NCBI GenBank assembly: GCA_014607495.2
Contig: CP053161.1
Coordinates: 2,728,001 to 2,792,000, forward strand
Origin: Carposina sasakii
Lineage: Eukaryota; Arthropoda; Insecta; Lepidoptera; Carposinidae
Direction: 5' to 3'
Length of the DNA stretch: 64,000 nucleotides
Below the pieces are notes generated by a model that was not told where the DNA came from, searched no databases, and saw only the letters and a program-made list of their open reading frames with translations. Numbering within the stretch: position 1 is the first letter of the stretch; each line of letters opens with the position of its first letter. The position numbers and the translations under genes are program-made. Shown here in pieces: positions 19,860 through 32,100 of the stretch.

Positions 19860-21200
19860 AATAGAGTAAAGGTTTCGTTTCACTCTAACCACAGAGCGAA
19901 TGTATCAAATCTTTCTATTTCTACATGCATTGCTAGTTTTAAGAATCTAGGCACCTACTTCTTTGAACATGCTGGTTAAGAAGTCGTCTGAAACCCTTAT
20001 ACATGCCGTACCTACCTATATTACATTTCATAAGTAAATAAGGTAGTAGGTAAGTACCTAAATCTGTACTAACAACTATTATGTACGTAGATAGAGTGCT
20101 CTTCAAAATTAAAAGATACCTATCTATGAGAGAGTTTTCTAAACGCGAGTGCAGTTTGATTTACCATCACCTGTAGATTAAGGAACATGGGTTCAATAAA
20201 ACTATCTTAGTAAGTGATTTATTTATTATTTAATGCTATAAATCATCAATGGATCGTCCCCTAACTTGGTGACTACCTCGTACGCTATTTCATACTGAAA
20301 CTCGCGCCCACTTAGTAATATGAAGAGGTCAAGCTATTGTCGCCGTGGATTACTTGAGCTTTATGACCACAGAATAACAATGCACTTTTCGTAAGACGAT
20401 ATTTATTGTATATTATAGCTTCGACTCAAAGGACCTCTATTTTTTATTTTCGTAGGAGCATGGACAGCCAAGTGCAATAGAAAACTTAAGTAGGGTACTT
20501 ACAACCAATTAGATATGTTCTGAAAGAAATACGTGGGTACCTAGATTTTTATGACATACCTACTTACTTATCACCTTTGTAAAGCAGTACTCAAGCGGTG
20601 AGTAAATAATTTATATTCTCCATTCGTTTGTCAATTTTCGAAAAAATATTAACTACGTTGATTGGACCCTTCAATATAAATTTAATTTAGACCCTATTTA
20701 ATCTGTGTATTTTAGGTACGGTCTGTTAAATGAATTAAATTTTCACATGAAAATGCTTCGTTAGACATCACAGTTTATTCGTTAGTCAAAATTAAAAAGG
20801 AGAGGGTCTAATTGAACTTCGACCTCAGTTACACCTTTTTACTGTAGTTATAGCAACCCTCCTGAAGGTTTACTAGTAGGTACCTAGCTGGATAAAGGAT
20901 GGGATCCAGTTTGTTACAATACCCTAGATTGATGTAGATTGTAGCTTATCTGTGTGGGTGATGGATGGTTGTAATATCATAAATATAGGAATAAAAAACT
21001 ATAAATGGGCTGGTTGGATCACTAGACCATTGAGCAAAAGTTTACTAAATACTGCCTAGATTTGTCATTTACTTCTTCTACCTTATCAAATGCATACATA
21101 TGTAGGTATTAGACATACTCACTTAATTACACAAATTTGCATGAATGACCGTACTCGTATATGTAGCATTCTATTGTGATATCAGACTGTTCACTCGAGT
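19860..21200. other. Intergenic, nothing recognised
   Basis: AT-rich DNA with scattered TAGGTA words. No ORF with coding character, repeat pair or RNA gene seen. Confidence 0.4.
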
Positions 21201-21204
21201 CAAT

Positions 21205-21456
21205 AAATAATATAAATAATAAATAAATATTCACACACTACACAACACATTGACCTAGTCCCACACTAGGATCCCTAAGGTCTTGTGTCGTGGGTGCTAA
21301 GCAACGGGATATAAATATATAGATAATACATAAACATCCATGACTCGGGAACAAACATCGATATTCATCACATCAATGTTTGCACCTACCGGGATTCGAA
21401 CCCAGGACCTATGGCGTCGCAGGTAGGGCCACTACCAACTACACCAATCGGCCGTC
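21205..21456 (-). mobile_element. tRNA-derived SINE
   Basis: On the - strand the head GGCCGATTGGTGTAGTTGGT...GGTTCGAATCCCGGTAGGTG has tRNA A and B boxes. A tRNA-unrelated body follows (TCCCGAGTCATGGATGTTTA, ACCCACGACACAAGACCTTA), and it ends in an AT-rich ATTTATTTATTATTTATATT tail. Length about 250 bp, as expected for a moth SINE. Confidence 0.75.
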
Positions 21457-21510
21457 ATTCGAATGAATGCTGAATTTTTCTTCAATCGGCTCTGCCCACA
21501 CACACGCCTT

Positions 21511-21636
21511 ATGCTGGGGCCACACTAACGGGAAATGCTTGATTAATTAACGCGTTTACGTTCACAAAACGTTAGTATTCACTGAACGTAAACGCATTAA
21601 TCAACGGCATTTCCCGTTAGTGTGGCCCCGGCATTA
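21511..21636. repeat. Palindromic MITE, GGGGCCACACTAACGGGAAA ends
   Basis: TGCTGGGGCCACACTAACGG is mirrored by CCCGTTAGTGTGGCCCCGGC, and an inner AACGCGTTTACGTTCA pairs with TGAACGTAAACGCATT. Almost the whole 126 bp can fold into one hairpin. Confidence 0.7.
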
Positions 21637-21639
21637 GAG

Positions 21640-22310
21640 TGAGTGAATGATATAGAAAAGAACGTTCACTAAGCTGTGGTATGAGATATTGTCATCGAAT
21701 GAAATCGTGTGTCTTGGACTCGAGACAAGAAGTCCAATAAATGTTCTTCAGTGTTCAGATCGTTCTCTCAGTGTTAAAGACTATACTGCATGGGTACACT
21801 AAATTAATTATAATAATTCGGCACTAACGTTTCATTTTGTATTTAGATGTTACCTTGGAGTGAAAAATGCAAAATGAAAACGAATATGAACAAAGAAAGA
21901 CCGTCTGATCACAGAACAGGTAAATATTACCTGTTCTGTGCGTCTGATCTCACGTTTAGGTAAAAAAGTAAAGTTTTAATATTTCATAAAATTCTAACGA
22001 GTACTTAAGTACATTGTTAAAAGTTTTGCTATGATTTATAAAAAAATCTGTATTGAGTAGGTACCTACCGACCTACAAGCTTTGTAATACCTAAGTACTT
22101 CGTTTATCCAAAATTGTTTTCTTTTTGAATTGTTTAATCAATGTGCTTTAGATATTCATCACAACTTTAAAAGAAAATCGCCTCACTAAGTAATTTAGGT
22201 GCCAACATAATATATCACTTATAAATATTTTTGTCCAGGTTATCTTGTTTTAAAAGATAATTTCCCACAGATAGACCAACGTTATGACAAACTTGTCCTA
22301 CACGTAGCGT
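21640..22310. other. Intergenic, nothing recognised
   Basis: One short snap-back ACAGAACAGGTAAATA/TTACCTGTTCTGT occurs near 21910-21940. No gene seen. Confidence 0.4.
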
Positions 22311-22311
22311 C

Positions 22312-22500
22312 GGTTCATATCTGACGGAACATGCGTCGCATATTATCAACCGCGTAACGCCAGAACAGACCAAATTTATAGAAAAATACTCGACCGTTCA
22401 CAGTCAACTGATGATACGTTAGTGCGTTGTGTACGTTTGCCTGGTACTTGTACCTGGAGATACGCTAGACGGATCTTCCGTCAGATGTGTACCGACCCCT
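22312..22500 (+). mobile_element. MITE with GGTTCATATCTGACGGAA ends, copy 1
   Basis: Left end GGTTCATATCTGACGGAACA and right end TTCCGTCAGATGTGTACCGA are inverted repeats. A second copy in the opposite orientation lies at 24190-24382 with the same inner words (TGATACGTTAGTGCG, TCGACCGTTCAC, GGCGTTACGC in complement). Confidence 0.65.
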
Positions 22501-22504
22501 AGGC

Positions 22505-22698
22505 CAGCGGTTCCCGAAAGGTGGTCCGCGGGACCCTGGGGTTCCGTGAAAGGGCCGCAAGGGTTCCGTAAAAAATATTATCACACGTTCCGTGACCAAC
22601 GTTGTTCGCGCGCACCGAAGTAGTTATCAAAGTAGGGTTCCGTTAGGAAAAGTATAATCAATTAGGGTTCCTTGGCAAAAAAAAATTGGGAACCCCTG
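22505..22698. mobile_element. Non-autonomous hAT element with 8-bp target duplication
   Basis: Ends CAGCGGTTCCC and GGGAACCCCTG are inverted repeats. The flanks CCCTAGGC (22497-22504) and CCCTAGGT (22699-22706) are an 8-bp target duplication with one change, the hallmark of hAT insertion. The interior has repeated GGGTTCCGT words. No transposase. Confidence 0.75.
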
Positions 22699-22709
22699 CC
22701 CTAGGTAAC

Positions 22710-23380
22710 TATGAATTATAAAATTATTAATAATAAAACTATAAATAACTATGATTTAGTTGTAAATGACGTCTATTAGTACATAATTAAAAAAGTAACA
22801 AGACGGCTTGTGCTAACCTCCGCCGATAAAATGAAATCTAGGATTATCAATTTGGTGCAAGTTGGGGCAAGTGTAACAGTTTCTGGTTAATATAAGTTAG
22901 TCTTGGCAGCGGTTCTGTTTAAAGTTGTAGTTGCTCGTTGACTACATAATTAGGTATTTTAGGTGCGGCGCTCCCGGCTACTCATGTTTATGCTTCATTT
23001 AATTAATCTGCCACAACCAGTCTACAAAATTATTTTATGTTCCGTATGTAAGTACTTTAAAGTGCATTTTCGGATACTGCAAAAAAACTTTTAAAAAGTT
23101 AAATGCCTTTTGCCTTTTAGATTGCCTTTATTGAAGATACAAAACCAAAAAGTGAGCAATGAATGGTAGGCATCAATCTGCTCAAAATACTTCTAAAAGT
23201 TTTCAAATAAGTGAAAGTTGGGAAGTCATTGTTCACACTTCGGACAATGATGGATAGGTAGCTCATACTTAATAAGTAGGTACCTACCGACTTATGCTGG
23301 ACATGTTTCGTTAAAAACCCATACGTTTTTTCCCACATCGCAATGTAACGGTACGATATAGCAAGTTTTCCGCAAAACAG
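22710..23380. other. Intergenic, nothing recognised
   Basis: No gene, repeat pair or RNA structure seen. Confidence 0.4.
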
Positions 23381-23382
23381 TA

Positions 23383-23577
23383 CCTATACAGGTGTTTTTT
23401 CGTTGCCACCCTTAACGAAGAGTACGTACTCTATACGCAGTCTATTTACTCAACTTTGGACCCTAATATCTTGGGAACCAGACACTTCCAGGTATGCTTC
23501 CATGGAAAATAATGATCGTGATGATGAGGAAATTCCGTAGTTTTCGGGAACGTTGACGACCAAAAATCAACCTGTAT
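23383..23577 (+). mobile_element. ACAGGGTG-ended MITE, internally deleted
   Basis: Both ends of the family are present (TACAGGTGTTTTTTCGTTGC and GACGACCAAAAATCAACCTG) but the central ~190 bp is missing. ACTCTATACGCAGTCTATTT marks the junction. Confidence 0.7.
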
Positions 23578-23579
23578 AC

Positions 23580-24185
23580 TTAGGAATACTACCCCACTAA
23601 TATTTACATTCTATGTTAGTAAGTGAAAACTTGGCACCATTCCAGAAATGAATTTCAAAGGCACATAAATGTTAGGGAAGTCATGCCGTATCATTCACAT
23701 TTAACGACTTTTACATTAGAATTCTGTAAAAACAAAGTATTTCACAGACATAAAAAGTAAAAGCACAGGCACAATTTGGGTAATAGGTAGTAAAGTACCT
23801 AAAGTATTTTGTTCGGGCTTGTTTCGAATGCGAAACGACAACTTGCATTATAATAAATCAGCGTTCGCTTTTTTATTAGGGTTCCGTAGCCAAATGTCAA
23901 AAAACGGAACCCTTATAGTTTCTTCATGTCTGTTTCGTCATTCACAGCCACTTTTTTCCGAAACTATAAGATCAACTAGAAGAAGAATAGATGTATTCTG
24001 TGAACGGCATTAAATTTTTTACACAAAAATAGAAAAATTACATACATTGAACTGAAAATCATTTTTTTTTTCATCAAATCCATACGTGTGGATGTCTTCA
24101 AAAATTATTGTTTGAACGAGATCTAGTAAGTAGTTTTTTTAATACGTCACAAATCGTAAACTGCAATTTACCTTTCAAAAATCGG
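23580..24185. other. Intergenic, nothing recognised
   Basis: A small inverted pair AGGGTTCCGTAGCC / AAAACGGAACCCTTAT at 23879-23916. No gene seen. Confidence 0.4.
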
Positions 24186-24189
24186 CTTT

Positions 24190-24382
24190 AGTGTCGGTTC
24201 ATATCTGACGGAAGATGCATCGAGCGTATCTCCAGGTAGGTACAGGCAAATGTATGTTCGACGCACTAACGTATCATCGGTTGAGTGTGAACGGTTGAGT
24301 GTTTTTCTATAGATTTCGTCTATTCTGGCGTTACGCAACCGATAATACACATGTTCCGTCAGATATGAACCAACCCTTAGTC
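24190..24382 (-). mobile_element. MITE with GGTTCATATCTGACGGAA ends, copy 2
   Basis: Inverse of 22312-22500, with both terminal inverted repeats (GTGTCGGTTCATATCTGACG and GTTCCGTCAGATATGAACCA). Confidence 0.65.
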
Positions 24383-24931
24383 CACAAAACGGTTGTTCCA
24401 TTCGACGCCAACAAGGCTTAAACAAATTAATTCAGTTGTAATGCTAAGGGAGAATAAAATACGGTAAAAATTAAATCTCCTAGTATTTATGTAGGATCAA
24501 AAACGGTTTGCTAATGCCGTTTTAGGTTTTGGGATTCGAATTAAAAGCTAGGGCCTAGAACTTATATGTTAGTATAATATGTTATTCGTGTCAGATGTTT
24601 TACATGATATCGTTTACTTTATTTGCTCTTCATTACCTTATTACCCTTAGGTACCTACTGTCAATTTATAACATTTAAGAGCCACTCTTCTGCTTCGGAA
24701 AATAGCGTAGGAAACTTTTTTCTAAATTAACTTAATTAATTGAAATTTCTTTATTGGGCGTACAATATCGTAGGTCTCACTCATGTGTAGGTAGGTATAA
24801 GTAGGTAAAGTTATAAAAATAAGAACAAGACTAACAATAGAGACTAACATTTAATATGATATTCTCTTTAGTAAGTATTCATCAATTAGATAGGTAATAT
24901 TTTTCCGATAAACTTTGACATTGCTCATGCA

Positions 24932-25312
24932 GGGGAGAGTGGGTAACAGTGGATCACAGGGTTATAGTGAGTTATAGTGGATTATCCACAAACGCTGAAA
25001 CGTGTTTCTTGCCGCCAATTTATTTCCTCTTCCAACATACTAGTCGTTTAAACAGTGTCAAACCAAGAAATCCCGCTGCCAGTCGCCTCTCATAAAAAAG
25101 GAACGAAATTATTTTTTCACGTGGTTTGAAAATTTGTTTTGTATCTTAGTGAATTTTATGTAACGAAAGCCATCAAATGCCTTTTTTTTAATAAAGATTA
25201 GATCCTAAAGTTATGATCGCATTTCAAATATGAATACTTTTGCCATAAACTTTCCAATTGTGTTAAGTTAAAAAAAGTAATCCACTGTTATCCAATCTCC
25301 CCTACCTATATC
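24932..25312. mobile_element. TIR element, AGGGGAGAGTGGGTAACAGT ends
   Basis: Left AGGGGAGAGTGGGTAACAGT, then GGATCAC; right GTAATCCACTGTTATCCAAT, then CTCCCCT, an imperfect inverse. About 380 bp, no transposase. The GGGGAGA start resembles the pogo-like ends at 1826 and 34951. Confidence 0.6.
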
Positions 25313-25319
25313 GTTACAC

Positions 25320-25845
25320 GAAATTATATTTGAGACACTAACGGTTCACACATGGATGGGTTATCAATCTCAATTAACCGACCATTTGTTACACAAAGAT
25401 AATGAGCAAAAGAAATAATGATCTAAATCACACCTGTGTTAGGATTATTTCGAGCAAAAATATATTATAGGAATTATAAGGTGAGTAGCTAGCTTACTCA
25501 CTTACAATTATTTATACTGACGATTGAGTAAGTATGTATGTAATTATGCCTTTAAATTATTTAAAGCACGAGCTATAATAACGATTAGTGCTGGCATAAC
25601 AGTTTGGAACATCCAAAATTATCCCATTCAGTTGCAGTGCAAGTAAATTTATGTTGGACTCGTGTTGGCGCATTTCTAATGGAGCCATTAGACATGCAAT
25701 CCGGGTATTAGATCCCTGAATTATGCCAGAGGAAGGTAGGCGAAGGTAGTGTCCTTTCGGAAATATAATTTTCCTTTAGTCTAAAGTTCGAATCTATATG
25801 AGATGAAAACCGGTGAAAATTTTCGCAAGAAAATTCCAAAATTTT
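25320..25845. other. Intergenic, nothing recognised
   Basis: No gene or clear repeat seen. Confidence 0.4.
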
Positions 25846-25849
25846 TCTT

Positions 25850-26200
25850 ATTCTTATTCTTTATTGTACACATACAATTACATACAGACAGAAATTATGA
25901 AAGAAAATGTATAAAGGCGTGCTTATCTCTGAAAGAGATTTCTTCCAGCAAACCATCTGGGAAAGTTCCGACTATTTTCATTTTTTAACCGACTTCAAAA
26001 AAGGAGGAGGTTCTCAATTCGTCTGTATGTATAATATTTTTTTTTAATGTATGTTCACCGATATTTCCGTCAATTATAGACGGATTTCAAAAAATTTTTT
26101 TGGTTGGATAGAATTTACTTCTGAGGTGGTCCCATTTTCACCAGGTCAGGATCTGATGATGGGATCCAGGAGATATCTAGGGCAACCACCGAAAATTGTA
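25850..26200 (+). repeat. Interspersed repeat pieces flanking the minisatellite
   Basis: TTATTCTTTATTGTACACAT and GCGTGCTTATCTCTGAAAGA (with GATTTCTTCCAGCAAACC) also occur at 28520-28590 and 47640-47757. It is followed by AACCGACTTCAAAAAAGGAG and GGTTCTCAATTCG, whose relative is seen at 63213-63240. The minisatellite appears to sit inside this element. Confidence 0.6.
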
Positions 26201-26270
26201 TGCTCGTATGGTGCTTTTGTTACGTAATCATGTCTTACTCAGGTATATGCTTCAGGGTGTCAACAGTTAT

Positions 26271-27737
26271 GCTGCTGTGCTGATGATGAAGCTACAGAAT
26301 TCCTTAACGGTTAGGAGTTGGGAGACAGTACTGCAATTGGTCGATGAAAACTATTTAGTAGTATGTAGGGCTAGCGTGTTACTTGAATCAACATCTGAAG
26401 CTGCTGTGCTGATGATGAAGCTACAGAACTCCATAGTACTGCAATTGGTCGATGGAAACTATTTATTAGTATGTAGGGCAAACGTGTTACTTGAATCAAC
26501 ATCAGATGCTGCTGTGCTGATGATGAAGCTACAGAACTCATTGACGGTTAGGAGTTGGGAGACAGTAAAGCAATTGGTCGATGAAAACTATTTAGTAGTG
26601 TGTAGGGCTGACGTATTACTTGAATAAACATCTGATGCTGCTGTGCTGATGATGAAGCTACAGAACTCCTTAACGGCTAGGAGTTGGGAGACAGTAAAGC
26701 AATTGGTCGATGAAAACTATTAAGTAGTGTGTAGGGCTGACGTATTACTTGAATAAACATCTGATGCTGCTGTGCTGATGATGAAGCTACAGAACTCCTT
26801 AACGGTTAGGAGTTGGGAGACAGTACTGCAATTGGTCGATGAAAACTATTTAGTAGTATGTAGGGCTAGCGTGTTACTTGAATCAACATCTGATGCTGCT
26901 GTGCTGATGATAAAGCTACAGAACTCCACAGTACTGCAATTGGTCGATGGAAACTATTTATTAGTATGTAGGGCAAACGTGTTACTTGAATCAACATCTG
27001 ATGCTGCTGTGCTGATGATGAAGCTACAGAACTCCTTAACGGTTAGGAGTTGGGAGACAGTACTGAAATTTGTTGATGGAAACTATTTAGTAGTATGCAG
27101 GGCTAACGTGTTACTTGAATCAACATCTGATGCTGCTGTGCTGATGATGAAGCTACAGAACTCCTTAACGGTTAGGAGTTGGGAGACAGTACTGCAATTG
27201 GTCGATGAAAACTATTTAGTAGTATGTAGGGCTAGCGTGTTACTTGAATCAACATCTGATGCTGCTGTGCTGATGATAAAGCTACAGAACTCCACAGTAC
27301 TGCAATTGGTGGATGGAAACTATTTATTAGTATGTAGGGCAAACGTGTTACTTGAATCAACATCTGATGCTGCTGTGCTGATGATGAAGCTACAGAACTC
27401 CTTAACGGTTAGGAGTTGGGAGACAGTACTGAAATTGGTTGATGGAAACTATTTAGTAGTATGCAGGGCTAACGTGTTACTTGAATCAACATCTGATGCT
27501 GCTGTGCTGATGATGAAGCTACAGAACTCCTTAACGGTTAGGAGTTGGGAGACAGTACTGCAATTGGTCGATGAAAACTATTTAGTAGTATGTAGGGCTA
27601 GCGTGTTACTTGAATCAACATCTGATGCTGCTGTGCTGGTGATGAAGCTACAGAACTCTTTAACGGTTAGGATTTGGGAGACAGTATTGCATTTGGTAGA
27701 TGAAAACTATATATATATATATGTAGGGCTAACGTGA
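26271..27737 (+). repeat. 129/108-bp minisatellite with 366-bp higher-order period
   Basis: Twelve units begin GCTGCTGTGCTGATGATGAA or a close variant at 26271, 26400, 26508, 26637, 26766, 26895, 27003, 27132, 27261, 27369, 27498 and 27627. Spacings are 129 or 108 bp, the short unit lacking 21 bp. From 26766 a 129+108+129 trimer repeats at 366 bp. Both unit lengths are multiples of three, so a frame encoding LMMKLQNSLTVRSWETVLQL, then VDENYLVVCRA, stays open through most units, but two (ending near 26625 and 26722) have stops. I see no signal peptide, splice structure or start context, and read this as a satellite rather than a gene. Confidence 0.85.
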
Positions 27738-27790
27738 TACTTATACGAGTGGGTACTACTCCTGAAATGGTAACAATGAAACCTTAAGTA

Positions 27791-28183
27791 TACAGGGTGT
27801 TTTTTCGTTGCCACCCTTAACTAAGGGTACGTACTCTATACATCAAATAAAGTAAGTTTATGCAAAAAAAATGCTGAGAAACGATGTAAATTTTTTTTAA
27901 ACAATTTTTTTATTAGGTACTTGATCGGCGAAATGTATAGTGTCCAGTGTTTATGCTAGTTTTTTCATAGACAAATATTAATTATTTCTTGTGAAAAATC
28001 TTGCTACGCGCGTCTATGTGCATTCATGCAGAAAAACGCAGCCTATTTACTCAACTTTGGACCCTAATATTTTGAAAACCAGACACTTCCCAGGTATGTT
28101 TCCAAGGAGAAAAATGATCGTGACGATGAGGAGATTACGTAGTTTTCGGGAACGTTGACGACCAAAAATCACCATGTATAAAC
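27791..28183 (+). mobile_element. ACAGGGTG-ended MITE, near full length
   Basis: Starts ACAGGGTGTTTTTTCGTTGC and ends GACGACCAAAAATCACCATG; same word order as 57586-57963. It abuts the right edge of the minisatellite. Confidence 0.75.
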
Positions 28184-28244
28184 TAGCATCTATTTAAGTC
28201 CACAACGCATTAAAACAACTAAAAATCGAGAAATAAACTGACTT

Positions 28245-28600
28245 AAAAAAAAAAAAAATTAACCGACTTCAAACTTTAACTAAAAAGCGATAAATAACGT
28301 AACTAATTTATCTACTTAATACATTTTAATATCTAAAATTATTTAAATATTTACAACTTAATACCTAATACTTTAACAAAGTAATTTTTAACTATTTAAA
28401 TATTTATAATTATCACTCATTTTTTGGAGTCGGTGCCAGCCTAGGTAACGTAGTCTGTTGTGTTGATGGACGCGTGCGGCTGGCAACGCCGCACACACGG
28501 CAAAATACAATACGGTAAGGCGTGCTTATCTCTGAAAGAGATTTCTTCCAGCAAACCATCTGGGAAAGTTCCGACTTTTTTCATTTTTTAATAACACTGT
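28245..28600 (+). repeat. Interspersed repeat pieces
   Basis: AACCGACTTCAAACTTTAAC, a GTCGGTGCCAGCC / GGACGCGTGCGGCTGGC block, then GGCGTGCTTATCTCTGAAAG and AGATTTCTTCCAGCAAACCA, shared with 25850-25980. Confidence 0.5.
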
Positions 28601-28693
28601 CGTACTTATTACTCAAAACAATGGTACCTACTTGTTCAGTATATCAATATTTTCCTGACTGTCACATATACCCTGTATAAGGTGAAAAGAAAA

Positions 28694-28772
28694 AACTGAA
28701 AAAAATCTGCTGTTCCATACATTCCAGTGCAGTAATTATTCGAGATTGTATGGAACAGCTGATTTTTTTCAC
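28694..28772. repeat. Hairpin, about 25-bp arms
   Basis: CTGAAAAAAATCTGCTGTTC, then CATACA, pairs with TGTATGGAACAGCTGATTTT, then TTTCA, around a ~27-base loop. Probably a short MITE. Confidence 0.55.
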
Positions 28773-29138
28773 TATTTCGCAGTAGGTCCTATAGTGAAAG
28801 TTGTTTCTTATTACCTACCTTAGTTTCGTGTCAAAATATAATCACAAATTTTGAAAAGACCTTATATAAGTGGGTAAGTACATTATAGCCACTTAAATCT
28901 CACCTGATAATCAAATTAACTGTTATAATATTGTAAGCTAGTGCAAAAAGTTTTTCCCGCCGACTTGGCTGTATGGCAAATAATTTCGTAGTCAAAATTT
29001 ATACGCATTAAAAAAAAGTTTGCCGCGTTTTTCCCCGACTTTTCTTTCAACGCGTTTTTACTGCTCTCTTTTGTAATTTTTCTATAACTTTACAGGTATT
29101 ATAGAATTAATTATAAATAATCAAATAATTTAAGCAAA

Positions 29139-32100
29139 ATGTTTTCTCCCGAAGAGCAACAAATGGAAATATGCCTACTGAAGTCCAATTTAGAAGATAT
29201 TGAGAATGAACTTGTCGTGCAAGTAAGATTAAATTAAGATGGGATTATATCAATTTTGTACCAAATATTAACATGCAATTACCTATAATATTTTTAGAGT
29301 TTGGCGCTTCCTGCATTAGATGCCGAAAATGAGCTGCGCTATCGTGAAACAATGGCAGAGTTACGAGTGGCGCGATCTCTGAATATGGAGATTGAAAGAC
29401 TCAAACAGGAAAATAGTAAGTAAAAAATGTTACTTAATTATGCACTTGTTTAGGTATGTACATAAAAGGAGCAAACATTTACACAAAGCTTTTACATATA
29501 GGTATAAATGTAAAAAGTCTGCTTACAGAGATATTTAACAATTATCGACTTTTGATTAAAAACCTACCATAATTAGGTGGATGAATGTTAAAAGAGGAGG
29601 ATAATACGTGTCCAGTTCCAATACTTCTTTGTAACACAATCATGATTAACAGCAATAAGGTTTTAAAATACTTTGTCTATCGGTACTACTATTGACACAC
29701 TAATGACGAATATTAAACGTAGTTTAATTTTAAATATAAGCCAAAACGTGCCTAAAACGTCATTATTTGGCATGTCCCACAAGGCTGCGCGTGGATATTT
29801 TGTCTAATAAAAAAATCAGACAAACCTATACGTCTTATTTTTATACACCAAATTGTCCTCTAATGAACAGTTTCTTATTGCCGTACATTATATACGTTTC
29901 ATTAATTTTAACATAGGCATAGAGGAATAAGATGTCATAGAGTGCTAATGTCATGCTAACTGTTTCGATGCACCATTAGACTTTTCGGTGCCTCACAATT
30001 CCAGTTACATTATACTTACACTTAGATTCTATTAGTGTAATGTGTAGTAATGTACTACATTACTAATGTATTGTAACGTATAGTAATGCAATCTAAATGT
30101 CAAGTACTGAAATTGTGAGGCACCGAAAAGTCTAATGGTGCATCGAAACTGTTAGTATGACATTAGCACTCTACGTCTATGTCGTGGCCATATTGTTAAA
30201 TTGATCATTTCATGAAATGGTCGAGCATTTCATGAAGTGGTCGCATTTCATGAAGTGGCCAATTCAATTTGACCAGATCGTTAAATCGTCTACATTTCAC
30301 GATTTTGTCATCCACGTTTGGCCAAATCGTATTAACAGGGTGTCCATAAAATCCGAATGTGGTAAGAGCTTATATAAATAATATATACCGTACACCATAT
30401 ATAAGTATACCATAAGGTATGATGGTATGATTTTTTTTGCTATTATTTATGTGATATTTTCACAATATAATATTTAAAAACATAAAAGACTACAAAAGCG
30501 ATTCGCATCTGGCACATCGCCGGACGCTGCCTGGGCACGCTCGCTCCGCTCGCTCGGCTCGTGCGTCATTTGTCATAGTCTAACCTAACCTAACCTAACC
30601 TATCGTAATCTAAGGTTTTTGTTTAACAATATTATTATAAACCACCATTAAGTCTAATATACATTATACAATATAACACACTATCCGTGAACTTCTTCTG
30701 CATAGTCACCCTACTCTCTTTAATTTGTTTTATAACCTAAAAAGAAAAATCCGCCATCTTCACACATAAATAAAACGCGCGCAGCGCCTCTACCGGTGAT
30801 TCATGTAACTATTTTACGATATGATCAATAATCTTGACCACTTCATGAAATGATCGGGCGTTTAGTTGCCCATATCGAGAAACGATTTTTAATCATCGAT
30901 CTGCCCAAACCATATCATGATGTGGCCAATAGACAGTTGAACTTTTCATGAAATGCGACCATTTCATGAAATGCTCGACCATTTCATGAAATGATCAATT
31001 CTACGATATGGCCACGACATCTACACTTATTCCTCTATGATATAGGTAAGCAATACACTGAAAATTTGTCATTAAAAAAATCATTATACGCAACAGGGAT
31101 TGTTTCAAAAATTTCTGTTAGATTTCCAATTTACGTTGAGTTTAAACGCCTGTGGTACGTGTCCCGTACCTCCTGCAATCGAGCTGTGCCCTTTTAACGG
31201 AGTGTACGTAGCGTGTCTGTCGACCAGGTAAGCTAACACTTCGTTCTTAGAAATTTGTCATGAGAGAAGTCATTATACTTTTGCTGTATGTTGTTGCAGG
31301 TGATCGTCACATTAATCATATTGTTACCTAGTATTACGTATCGAATATGCACTTATTATATTAATGTATTTTAAAACCGAATTTATTCAGTTTCAACAAG
31401 TTATAATCTGTTTTCTCGAATTCATCATTTTCACCAACATCATTAGCCTCAAAATGTGTGTTGCGTATAATGACAAATAGGAAATATAATGATTTATATT
31501 CTGTTTCCAATCATGATAGGAAGTCAGGGTATGGTCTTGGTGGGAATCGCTGCATGTGAGAGCAGCATTACCTACAAAATGCCAAGAAACCAGTTGCTGT
31601 ATTAGTGGCGGAATACCGAGAGTAAACAGAACTCTGGCCAGTCCGAGGCACCCACGTCCCCACCGTCCCTCTTGGGCGCCTTAAAACAGAACCTACTCAC
31701 TAGGGAGGAACCTCGAAATAAACCGAGCATTCACAGGCTCTAAGGTGGCAGCCCCGCCAGTGGGCTAGGATATAGTGGGCTAGTCACTCGCTTATCCGAA
31801 ATTAACAGATTAACGAAATCGACACAGATAGAAACTGGACCGATCTTATATCAACGACCTTTGGCATGAAAATACGAATTGCCTGCTGGAACGTGCGAAC
31901 ACTGAGCGAAGATAGCCGACTAGGCCAAGCAGAAGCAGAAATGTTTAGGTACAAACTGCAGATACTCGGCCTCAGCGAAGTGCGCAGAAACGGATTCAGG
32001 GAACTGAGAACGTCTAGAGGCCTTACTTTCCTTTACTCCGGGAAGGAGGATGAAGAGGGACTTATATTCTTGTGTCCCCTAGCTGGGGCAGAGGGCTTCC

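Noticed and set aside
26271..27737. Repeat-rich open frames as a true repetitive protein gene
   Set aside because: Both repeat lengths are multiples of three, so an open frame persists automatically. Two units contain stops, and no start context, signal or splice structure is visible.
26271..27737. CRISPR-like array
   Set aside because: Units are contiguous with no unique spacers, and the genome is eukaryotic.
30578..30604. Telomere end or chromosome fusion scar
   Set aside because: Only four CCTAA units, attached to a GC-rich piece that recurs at 39140-39230 with two units, so it belongs to a dispersed repeat.
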